Part shown: in pieces, positions 1 to 4,878 of the stretch | Layout of the letters: each line of letters opens with the position of its first letter | How positions within the stretch are numbered: the first letter of the stretch is position 1 | Assembly (NCBI GenBank): GCA_028678555.1 | Contig: JAJRDF010000058.1 | Coordinates: 1-8,351, forward strand | Direction of reading: 5' to 3' | Source: Methanomicrobiales archaeon | GTDB lineage: Archaea; Halobacteriota; Methanomicrobia; Methanomicrobiales; JACTUA01 | Length of the DNA stretch: 8,351 bases | Notes under the pieces: generated by a model | Told to the model about the DNA's origin: nothing | Databases searched by the model: none | Seen by the model: only the letters and a program-made list of their open reading frames with translations | Program-made: the position numbers and the translations under genes

Positions 1-989
1 TCTCCACCGCGGGCGACCTCCGGAAGCTCCGGAAGCGGATCCTCTCCCTCCCAGTGCCGGTTGGTACCGTCCCGGTGTACGAGGCCGTCCGGAGGGCGGG
101 TTCCGCCGCGGACGTGGACGCGGACTGCCTCTTCCGGGTGATCCGGGAGCACTGCCGGGACGGGGTGGACTTCCTCACGCTCCACTGCGGGGTGAACCGG
201 GACGCCCTCGAGGCACTGAAAGCGGATCCCCGGATCATGGGGGTCGTCTCCCGGGGCGGGGCCTTCCACCTGGCCATGATGATGCAGCGGGGGGAAGAGA
301 ACCCCCTCTACGCCGAGTTCGATTACCTGCTGGAGATCCTGGCGGAAGAAGGAGTCGTCATCTCCCTGGGTGACGGGATGCGCCCGGGGGCTTTGGTAGA
401 TAGCGAGCGCCTGGCAAAGACCACCGAGTACCTGGCCCTGGGCCTTCTCTCCAAGCGGGCCCTGGCCGCCGGCGTCCAGCGGATGATCGAGGGGCCCGGG
501 CACATTCCCATGGGCCAGATCGGGCACAACATCCGGACGGTCAAGGAGGTGACGGACCATGCCCCCCTCTACCTGCTGGGGCCGCTGGTCACCGACCTGG
601 CGCCGGGGTACGACCACGTGGTGGCCGCCATAGGCGGGGCCGTGGCCTGCATGCACGGCGCCGACTTCCTCTGCATGGTCTCCCCATCCGAGCACCTCGC
701 CCTCCCCCGGATGGAGGACATCGTGGAGGGGACACGGGTGACGAAGATCGCAGCCCACGTCGGTGACACGATGCGTCGCCCGGAGGGCCTCTGGGAACCG
801 CAGGAACGGGCCATGGCCGAGGCCCGGCGGGCGCTTGACTGGGAAAAGCAGTTCGCGTGTGCTCTCTATGCGGATCCCGCCCGGAAGATCCATGCCCGCG
901 ACGGGGACCTGGACACCTGCTCCATGTGCGGCGAGCTCTGCGCCGTGAAGATGATCAGGGAATTATTCGAACAGCCGGGTAACCCGTGA
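1..989 (+). CDS. thiC: Phosphomethylpyrimidine synthase ThiC (5' end cut by window edge)
   Basis: ThiC is a non-canonical radical SAM enzyme that rearranges 5-aminoimidazole ribotide (AIR) into HMP-phosphate, the pyrimidine of thiamine. The reading frame is open from base 3 (first full codon). The GTG at 54 is an internal valine of the conserved VPVGTVPVYEA stretch, not a start. About 328 codons are present of the roughly 420-430 usual for the family, so the N-terminus lies outside. Visible family motifs are GVDFLTLHCGV, IEGPGHIPM, GPLVTDLAPGYDH, VSPSEHLALP and AAHVGDTMR. The C-terminal cluster-binding cysteines are encoded at 918, 927 and 939 (CSMCGELC), spaced C-x2-C-x3-C; the textbook spacing in bacteria and plants is C-x2-C-x4-C. 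The downstream neighbour purE converges on it and uses the same substrate. An alternative is a ThiC-like 5-hydroxybenzimidazole synthase (BzaF type), which also uses AIR. I favour ThiC, but the N-terminal half would be needed to decide. Confidence 0.93.
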   Translation, partial: STAGDLRKLRKRILSLPVPVGTVPVYEAVRRAGSAADVDADCLFRVIREHCRDGVDFLTLHCGVNRDALEALKADPRIMGVVSRGGAFHLAMMMQRGEENPLYAEFDYLLEILAEEGVVISLGDGMRPGALVDSERLAKTTEYLALGLLSKRALAAGVQRMIEGPGHIPMGQIGHNIRTVKEVTDHAPLYLLGPLVTDLAPGYDHVVAAIGGAVACMHGADFLCMVSPSEHLALPRMEDIVEGTRVTKIAAHVGDTMRRPEGLWEPQERAMAEARRALDWEKQFACALYADPARKIHARDGDLDTCSMCGELCAVKMIRELFEQPGNP

Positions 990-1078
990 ACCGTTGCGAA
1001 CCAACGCTCACCGGCTTCGGTTGTGTGGTATCGGTCGTCCACTCCTCTCCCATTACCGGTTGAAGTGACTATCCTCTC

Positions 1079-1112
1079 GGGGGAGGGACCGGGAGGGGGT
1101 CTTCCCCTCCCG
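1079..1112 (+). other. Potential G-quadruplex overlapping a 9-bp hairpin
   Basis: Four G-runs with loops of 1, 3 and 1 nt occupy 1079-1099, which fits a stable G-quadruplex on the + strand. The 3' half of the same G-tract (1090-1098, CGGGAGGGG) is also perfectly complementary to 1104-1112 (CCCCTCCCG) with a 5-nt loop. Quadruplex and hairpin are therefore mutually exclusive. No U-tract follows. Confidence 0.6.
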
Positions 1113-1147
1113 CACCGATTCGGATTAAGGTAAGGATGGAGGAAGAG

Positions 1148-1205
1148 GTTACACCGATTGCTCGATAGTGTAACAGGAAATTTCAGATGTACGATGAGCA
1201 ATCGG
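1148..1205. other. Two interleaved inverted repeats in the thiC/purE gap
   Basis: GTTACAC (1148-1154) pairs perfectly with GTGTAAC (1168-1174). Its loop contains CCGATTGCTC (1154-1163), which pairs perfectly over 10 bp with GAGCAATCGG (1196-1205). The two helices interleave, so they would be alternative folds or a pseudoknot. A true H-type pseudoknot looks strained because there is no linker between the 5' arms. This unit is not found in the other repeat copies. It lies in the 3' region of both thiC and purE transcripts. Confidence 0.5.
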
Positions 1206-1226
1206 GAGGGGGCATTGCCCCCTCCT
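1204..1226. terminator. Tail hairpin of repeat copy 1, possible bidirectional terminator
   Basis: GGGAGGGGGC (1204-1213), a 3-nt ATT loop and GCCCCCTCCT (1217-1226) form a 9-bp perfect GC stem plus one G-T pair. It sits between convergent genes. A function in ending transcription is inferred from position only: neither strand has a T-run after the stem, unlike typical archaeal termination sites. Confidence 0.4.
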
Positions 1227-1332
1227 GCGCCCACCCCCCGGTTCATGGGATGATCCATCGGTTGTCCGGTATAATCCGTAAGGTCAGGAATCACATCCCG
1301 AACTTGCGAAAAGGATAGAGAAGGAGATAAGG

Positions 1333-1725
1333 TCACTTCATCAGCTTCAGGATCCGGATCGCAAGCAGGGCGGCATTCTCCCCGCCGTCCAGCGCAACAC
1401 AGGCCACCGGTACCCCCTTCGGCATCTGGGCAATGGAGAGAAGCGAGTCAAAGCCCCCCAGCTTCCCGCTCACGGGAACACCGATGACGGGCTTGTCGGT
1501 CTTGGAAGCGATGACACCGGGGAGGGCGGCGGACATCCCGGCAACGGCGATGAAGATCTTCGCCTTACTCTTCTTCAGGAACGCATCCAGCTTCTCGGGA
1601 TCCCGGTGGGCCGAGATGATGTGCTGCTCGTAGGTAATCTGGTGCTCGTCCAGGACCTTCGTCACCTTCTCGACGATGTGGGCGTCGGAGGTGGAACCGG
1701 AGATGATGGCGATGGGTGCGGGCAT
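1333..1725 (-). CDS. purE: PurE: AIR carboxylase / N5-CAIR mutase family
   Basis: This is a 130-residue single-domain PurE, which forms 4-carboxy-AIR in purine synthesis. Clear motifs are the N-terminal phosphate-binding GSTSD (10-14), SAHRDP with the catalytic histidine at 40, LPGVIASKT (68-76), VIGVPV (80-85) and the SIAQMPKGVPV and GENAAL blocks. The SAHR form points to class I (N5-CAIR mutase). However, in the loop that reads AGGAAHLPG in E. coli this protein has AGMSAALPG, so the second active-site-region histidine is alanine (A67). No purK is visible. Many methanogens lack purK and may carboxylate AIR directly; that is family knowledge, not shown here. Start: the ATG at 1725 has a box A-like TTTTTAAA at 1765-1758 and a 6-bp-arm palindrome between the two. 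SD signal is weak. Convergent with thiC. Confidence 0.95.
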   Translation of the reverse strand: MPAPIAIISGSTSDAHIVEKVTKVLDEHQITYEQHIISAHRDPEKLDAFLKKSKAKIFIAVAGMSAALPGVIASKTDKPVIGVPVSGKLGGFDSLLSIAQMPKGVPVACVALDGGENAALLAIRILKLMK

Positions 1726-1733
1726 GGGGTCGT

Positions 1734-1756
1734 CCCTGAGGTAGTATCGATCAGGG
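1734..1756. promoter_or_regulatory. Palindrome CCCTGA-N11-TCAGGG in purE leader
   Basis: Perfect 6-bp arms at 1734-1739 and 1751-1756 flank an 11-bp centre. The palindrome sits between the purE box A and the ATG, over the position where transcription should begin. That is a good place for a repressor operator, or for a small hairpin if transcribed. No regulator is identified. Confidence 0.4.
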
Positions 1757-1757
1757 A

Positions 1758-1765
1758 TTTAAAAA
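1758..1765 (-). promoter_or_regulatory. purE: Box A (TATA) candidate for purE
   Basis: On the - strand this reads TTTTTAAA, in an otherwise GC-rich stretch, centred about 36 nt upstream of the purE ATG. With the usual 25-nt box-to-start distance in archaea, the transcript would have a leader of roughly 10 nt. Confidence 0.55.
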
Positions 1766-1900
1766 GGCATTCGTGTGGTGCCGGGAACACGGGTGATCTC
1801 CCGGCCGTCTCCGATTCCATCGCCGCGGACTCGCACCCCGCGACAGGACATGAACGGGACGGACTTTCATCGTCCTAATTTCTGCCAGATATCAACAGGA

Positions 1901-1908
1901 ATAAATAT
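1901..1908 (+). promoter_or_regulatory. Box A (TATA) candidate for the secreted coiled-coil protein
   Basis: ATAAATAT lies 30-37 nt upstream of the ATG at 1938, the archaeal spacing for a very short leader. No convincing SD precedes that ATG, which suits a near-leaderless mRNA. The rest of the purE/1938 gap (about 1766-1900) shows nothing I can name. Confidence 0.5.
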
Positions 1909-1937
1909 CCAGGTGCCATGAAGAGCAGTGGTGCTGT

Positions 1938-2717
1938 ATGAGAAAGCTAGTAGTGCTGCTGCTGGTTCTCCTCCTCCTCGCTGCGCCGATCGCAGTGATG
2001 GCACGCGAGGATTCGGGGAGCGACGATGCGGGAAAGGACAGCGGTTCTGATGATTCGAAGGGCAGGGAATCCGAGACCCTCGAAACTGTGACCGTCCCGG
2101 AAACCGAAGTGGAGACCCACGCGACTGTGACCGTCGCTGGAACCCCGCATGAAACCGAGACCGAACACGGGGTAGAGGTTGAAACAGAGCACGGGGTGGA
2201 GATTGAGCGGGAGCATACCAATGCAACTGAACTCAGGGTGCGTATCCGTGAAAGCGTAACCGAGTCTGCAAACCAGCTGGAGCGCGAGGGGATCCGCGAC
2301 CCCGTGGTGCACGACAGCCAGAGTACATTCCTTGTCGGGATCGATACGTTCCGCCGGGTTCGCGAACTGAATGACACGCGTGGGCGAGACCTCACCGAGC
2401 TGGAAGCAGAGATCGAGGATTCGATCAAGATCACCACTCAGGCGGAGAGCAGGATCCGGTCCAGGAATCCGGTCGTGAAGGTCTTGATGGGTGGTGACGA
2501 TCAGGCAGCCCGCCAGCTGGAACAGGAGATGAACCTGACCCGGGAAAGGATCGCCGAGCTTCGCAGTTTCGTCGATTCCTGTACCACCTGCAGTGAACAG
2601 GTTAAGGAGGTGCTGCAGGAACGGATACAGGAGATGGAGCAGGAGCAGGAAAGGTTACGCGAGGTTGCGAGCCAGGAGCTGAACAACCAGGGCATCATCG
2701 GATGGATCTGGAAATAG
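1938..2717 (+). CDS. Secreted acidic coiled-coil protein of unknown function
   Basis: I do not recognise this 259-residue protein. Residues 1-22 are a classic Sec signal peptide: MRK, a Leu/Val-rich core, then cleavage after AVMA. The mature N-terminus (23-95) is low-complexity and strongly acidic. It contains two copies of DSGSDD (25-30, 34-39), a Thr/Glu stretch and an 8-residue duplication ETEHGVE (74-80, 82-88). From about 100 it is predicted largely helical, with heptad-like charged segments at 148-175 and 186-245. A C-x-x-C pair sits at 215/218, and the C-terminal NQGIIGWIWK is short, aromatic and hydrophobic. Three N-x-T sequons (N95, N145, N199) could be glycosylated outside the cell. 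There is no lipobox and no clear internal membrane span. It has its own box A upstream and a hairpin/T-run downstream, so it is probably monocistronic. Function is not assignable; a cell-surface or envelope role is only an inference from the signal peptide. Confidence 0.85.
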   Translation: MRKLVVLLLVLLLLAAPIAVMAREDSGSDDAGKDSGSDDSKGRESETLETVTVPETEVETHATVTVAGTPHETETEHGVEVETEHGVEIEREHTNATELRVRIRESVTESANQLEREGIRDPVVHDSQSTFLVGIDTFRRVRELNDTRGRDLTELEAEIEDSIKITTQAESRIRSRNPVVKVLMGGDDQAARQLEQEMNLTRERIAELRSFVDSCTTCSEQVKEVLQERIQEMEQEQERLREVASQELNNQGIIGWIWK

Positions 2718-2760
2718 TCACAGCTATGGCAGAGTTCCGGCTGTCCATCCCGAGTTCCTT

Positions 2761-2790
2761 CAGGGAAGGGATTTCCCGCTTCCCTGTTTT
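2761..2790 (+). terminator. Hairpin plus T-run downstream of the secreted protein
   Basis: CAGGGAAG (2761-2768) pairs perfectly with CTTCCCTG (2779-2786), followed at once by TTTT (2787-2790). It begins 43 nt after the stop at 2717. A T-run after a stem is consistent with an archaeal termination site. The rest of the gap up to 2879 has only a 7-bp direct repeat (CCTGCGG at 2791 and 2810) and weak A/T-rich promoter candidates. Confidence 0.5.
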
Positions 2791-2879
2791 CCTGCGGGCA
2801 GACAATTGCCTGCGGATAAGAAATGTCCACCTGTAACCCTTTTCTCCCCCCACCGCCCATAAGCTTCCACTGATTCCCC

Positions 2880-4010
2880 ATGGAAAAGGAAAATCTCCTG
2901 ATGATTCCCGGGCCGGTGCCGATGCCGGAGCGGGTGCGTTACGCGATGCTCCGCCAGGCCATCAACCACCGGGGCGCCGAGTTCGGGGCGGTGTATGCTG
3001 ACATTGTCCGCGTGCTCCGCTTGTACTTCGGGACCACGAATGACCTCTTCGTCCTCTCCGGATCCGGCACCGCCGCCATGGAAGCGGCCATCGGGAACTT
3101 CGGGGCAGGCCGGAAGATCGTGTCCCTGGTGAACGGCAAGTTCGGGGAGCGATTGGGAAAGATCGGGCAGCGCTACGGCACGGTGCAGGTGCTGAACAGC
3201 GAGTGGGGCACACCTCTCGACCTGGCCGGGCTGGAGAAGGCACTCGCAGGCGGCGCGGAGCTGGTTACCTTCGTCCACAACGAGACCTCGACGGGCATCA
3301 GGAACCCCGCGGCCGAGATCGCGAAGATGGCGAAGAAGGCCGGGGCGCTTGTGATCATGGACGGCATCACCTCCATCGGGGGGGACGAGGTGAAGGTGGA
3401 CAACTGGGGAGTGGACGTGGCCTTCATGGGGTCCCAGAAGTGCTTTGCCGCCCCGGCAGGGCTCTCGGCCATCTCCGTCTCGAAGAAGGCCTGGGACATG
3501 CTCTCCGAGCGGCGGCCCTACTACCTGGACCTGGCCGCCTACCGGAAGAGCGCCAGCTCCACGCCGATGGAGACCCCCTATACCCCGGCGGTGGCGCTCT
3601 TCCTCGCGCTCCGTGAGGCGCTGCTCATCGCCGAGGCAGAGGGCGTGGAGGCGCGGATCGCCCGGCACCGGAAGATGGCGGACGCGGTCCGGGCGGCGGT
3701 GGGGGCCTGGGGGCTCCCCATGTTCCCGAAGACGGACGCCCTCCATGCGTACTCCAATACCGCCACCGCGGTGAGTGTCCCTGCGGGTGTTGCCGAGAAG
3801 GAGCTGCGGACTGCGGTGAAGGGTCTGGGGATCGAGATCGCGGGCGGCCAGGACCACCTCAAGGGGAAGATCTTCCGGATCGGCCACATGGGAGCCGTGG
3901 GGGCACCGGAGATCCTGGCGGCGCTGGCCGCCACGGAATACGGTCTCGGGAAGGCCGGGTGGACGGTGAAGGCGAGCGGTGTTGCCGCCGCTGCCGGGAA
4001 GCTGGCATGA
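2880..4010 (+). CDS. Class V PLP aminotransferase (MJ0959-like)
   Basis: This 376-residue fold-type I PLP enzyme belongs to the serine-glyoxylate/alanine-glyoxylate aminotransferase group. The N-terminal LLMIPGPVPMPE is the family signature. NHRG (29-32) and SGSGT (60-64) contribute to substrate and phosphate binding, HNETSTG (133-139) follows, D161 in MDGITS contacts the pyridine nitrogen, and K187 in GSQKCF is the Schiff-base lysine. R333 in FRIGHMG should bind the substrate carboxylate. The M. jannaschii relative MJ0959 is a broad-specificity enzyme reported to act as a phosphoserine aminotransferase, so 3-phosphohydroxypyruvate, glyoxylate/pyruvate or oxaloacetate are all possible acceptors; sequence alone does not decide. 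No SD precedes the ATG at 2880; the next in-frame ATG (2901) would remove part of the conserved N-terminus. The stop overlaps the ribC start by 4 bp (ATGA), implying translational coupling. Confidence 0.92.
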   Translation: MEKENLLMIPGPVPMPERVRYAMLRQAINHRGAEFGAVYADIVRVLRLYFGTTNDLFVLSGSGTAAMEAAIGNFGAGRKIVSLVNGKFGERLGKIGQRYGTVQVLNSEWGTPLDLAGLEKALAGGAELVTFVHNETSTGIRNPAAEIAKMAKKAGALVIMDGITSIGGDEVKVDNWGVDVAFMGSQKCFAAPAGLSAISVSKKAWDMLSERRPYYLDLAAYRKSASSTPMETPYTPAVALFLALREALLIAEAEGVEARIARHRKMADAVRAAVGAWGLPMFPKTDALHAYSNTATAVSVPAGVAEKELRTAVKGLGIEIAGGQDHLKGKIFRIGHMGAVGAPEILAALAATEYGLGKAGWTVKASGVAAAAGKLA

Positions 4011-4468
4011 AGATAGGGATCGCGGACACCACCTTCGCGCGGGTGAACATGGGGAAGATCGCCATCGACGAGATTAAGAAGCATGCGTCGATAGCCACCG
4101 AGCGGTACACCGTGCCCGGGATCAAGGATCTCCCGGTGGCCTGCAAGAAGCTGATCGAGGAACGGCACTGCAGCCTTGTGATGGCGCTCGGCATGCCCGG
4201 CGGGGAGGAGAAGGATAAGTGGTGTGCCCACGAGGCCTCGCAGGGCCTGATCCAGGTGCAGATCCTGACGAACACCCATATCATCGAGGTCTTCGTCCAC
4301 GAGGACGAGGCAAAGGACGGGAAGGAGCTGGCCTGGCTCGCGGAGCGGCGGACCCGGGAGCACGCGGTGAACGCGGTCCTCCTCCTGACCCGCCCGAAGG
4401 AGCTGGAGAATCTGGCCGGCACCGGCCAGCGGCAGGGGTTCCCGGACGCCGGGCCGGCACGGGAATAA
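4007..4468 (+). CDS. ribC: Archaeal riboflavin synthase RibC
   Basis: RibC catalyses dismutation of two 6,7-dimethyl-8-ribityllumazine molecules to riboflavin plus 5-amino-6-ribitylaminouracil. The 153-residue length and motifs match archaeal RibC (MJ1184 type): IADTTFARV (5-13), TVPGIKDLPVACKKL (35-49), MALGMPG (59-65), EKDKWCAHEAS (68-78), THIIEVFVHEDEAKD (90-104), ERRTREHA and the terminal GFPDAGPARE. It is a lumazine-synthase paralogue, unrelated to bacterial RibE, and is a strong archaeal marker. The ATG at 4007 is chosen because family homology begins at MKIGIADTTF and because it overlaps the aminotransferase stop as ATGA; the upstream in-frame extension is not conserved. The product ribitylaminouracil is reused by RibH and is also the precursor of the F420 chromophore. 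A composite repeat begins 8 bp after the stop. Confidence 0.96.
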   Translation: MKIGIADTTFARVNMGKIAIDEIKKHASIATERYTVPGIKDLPVACKKLIEERHCSLVMALGMPGGEEKDKWCAHEASQGLIQVQILTNTHIIEVFVHEDEAKDGKELAWLAERRTREHAVNAVLLLTRPKELENLAGTGQRQGFPDAGPARE

Positions 4469-4508
4469 GCGGCTCACTCCTGTAACTGGTTGGATCGGCT
4501 ATCCTCAC

Positions 4509-4545
4509 GGGGGAGGGGCCGGGAGGGGGGGGTCTCCCCCTCCCG
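4509..4545 (+). other. Potential G-quadruplex overlapping a 10-bp hairpin
   Basis: G-runs of 5, 4, 3 and 8 with loops of 1, 2 and 1 nt span 4509-4532. CGGGAGGGGG (4520-4529) is also perfectly complementary to CCCCCTCCCG (4536-4545). This is the same quadruplex-or-hairpin arrangement as at 1079-1112. Confidence 0.6.
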
Positions 4546-4611
4546 CTGAGGGGAACGAGCCCTCGGTTATCTGTCAGTATTCTTCCCAACGGTCCACTGT
4601 TGACCTGCTGC

Positions 4612-4633
4612 GGGAGGGGGCAAGCCCCCTCCC
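4612..4633 (+). terminator. Tail hairpin of repeat copy 2, possible 3'-end element of ribC
   Basis: GGGAGGGGG (4612-4620), loop CAAG, then CCCCCTCCC (4625-4633): a 9-bp perfect GC stem, matching the hairpins at 1204-1226 and 6585-6610. There is no T-run, so a terminator or RNA 3'-end-protecting role is inferred only from its place after ribC. Confidence 0.4.
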
Positions 4634-4732
4634 ACCACCCACCCCCGATGAGGATAAACGGTCGGGCGGTTGTTTCCTGGCATGAGGATCCCCACGTGAC
4701 TGGAAACTGCCGGGGGGCGCCCACGCGGCGGG

Positions 4733-4754
4733 GGGGGGGCCGAAAGGCCCCCCC
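4733..4754. other. Very stable GAAA-capped hairpin
   Basis: GGGGGGGCC (4733-4741), a GAAA loop and GGCCCCCCC (4746-4754) form a 9-bp all-GC stem with a GNRA-type tetraloop. It starts inside a 10-G run (4730-4739), so the exact length is vulnerable to sequencing error. It lies between repeat copy 2 and the ribH promoter and does not match the repeat family sequence. Confidence 0.55.
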
Positions 4755-4797
4755 TGGAGCGTCCCAGTAGCACACCACGAAACCCGGACACCTGTGG

Positions 4798-4830
4798 GGC
4801 GCGATCTATGAAAATCGCGTGCATCGCGCC
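4798..4830. promoter_or_regulatory. Nested inverted/direct repeat upstream of the ribH box A
   Basis: GGCGCGAT (4798-4805) is perfectly complementary to ATCGCGCC (4823-4830) and, over 6 bp, to ATCGCG (4814-4819). The two downstream half-sites are therefore direct repeats 9 bp apart. The block ends 7 bp before the TATA-like box at 4838. As DNA this looks like a multi-half-site operator; as RNA in ribC read-through transcripts it would be two competing hairpins. Archaeal riboflavin genes can be controlled by RbkR; whether this is its site is unknown. Confidence 0.4.
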
Positions 4831-4837
4831 GGGCGGG

Positions 4838-4845
4838 TTTATATG
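4838..4845 (+). promoter_or_regulatory. ribH: Box A (TATA) candidate for ribH
   Basis: TTTATATG closely matches the archaeal box A consensus, has a purine-rich upstream flank (GGGCGGG) and lies 34-41 nt before the ribH ATG. Transcription would start near 4866. It shows that ribH and the downstream aminotransferase can be expressed independently of ribC. Confidence 0.65.
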
Positions 4846-4864
4846 GGGCAAGGGAGAAATACCC

Positions 4865-4872
4865 GGAGGAGG
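4865..4872 (+). promoter_or_regulatory. ribH: Strong ribosome binding site of ribH
   Basis: GGAGGAGG ends 6 nt before the ATG at 4879. It is the only strong SD in the window, and it decides the ribH start against the upstream in-frame GTG at 4819, which lies in the repeat/promoter region. If transcription starts near 4866 the SD would sit at the extreme 5' end of the mRNA. Confidence 0.75.
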
Positions 4873-4878
4873 ACGGAC

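Larger units (their letters stand above)
1041..1267 (+). repeat. Composite G-rich repeat, copy 1 (3' of thiC)
   Basis: This gene-free element between the convergent thiC and purE genes resembles 4476-4677 in architecture. Both have, in order: a head of ACTCCT followed about 22-27 nt later by CTATCCTC; a G-rich module GGGGGAGGG-(A)CC-GGGAGGGGG that folds on CCCCTCCC; an unrelated middle of about 90 nt; a tail hairpin GGGAGGGGGC-loop-GCCCCCTCC; then a C-rich trailer (CCCACCCCC) and GGTTGT. Outer limits are approximate because they come from eye alignment. Function is unknown; candidates are a transcript-end element or a non-autonomous mobile repeat. Confidence 0.7.
4476..4677 (+). repeat. Composite G-rich repeat, copy 2 (3' of ribC)
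   Basis: Second copy of the element at 1041-1267, in the same orientation. The head is ACTCCT (4476-4481) then CTATCCTC (4499-4506). The G-module is at 4509-4545, the tail hairpin at 4612-4633, then the C-rich trailer CCACCCACCCCC and GGTTGT near 4668-4673. The middle (about 4550-4608) differs from copy 1, so the conserved parts are the two ends. It separates the ribC unit from the ribH unit, and there is no gene in 4469-4878. Confidence 0.7.

Noticed and set aside
54..56. GTG as the thiC start codon
   Set aside because: The frame is open upstream to the window edge and that upstream peptide (STAGDLRKL...) continues ThiC homology, so this is an internal valine.
990..1332. CRISPR array or tRNA/rRNA gene in the repeat-rich gap
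   Set aside because: Repeats are few, unequal and hairpin-based with no regular spacers; no cloverleaf or T-loop (GGTTCRA-type) pattern was found here or in the other gaps.
1918..1941. Seven-codon upstream reading frame ending in an ATGA overlap with the secreted-protein gene
   Set aside because: With the box A at 1901-1908 transcription would start near 1930, downstream of this ATG. It also has no SD.
2760..4477. Long open frames antisense to the class V aminotransferase (375 and 299 codons)
   Set aside because: They are opposite strongly conserved aminotransferase and ribC codons, are rich in Arg, Pro and His, and have no family resemblance. GC-rich codon use keeps antisense frames open.
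4819..4878. Upstream GTG start for ribH
   Set aside because: The 20-residue extension covers the inverted repeat and the box A. The ATG at 4879 has a strong SD and matches the family N-terminus.
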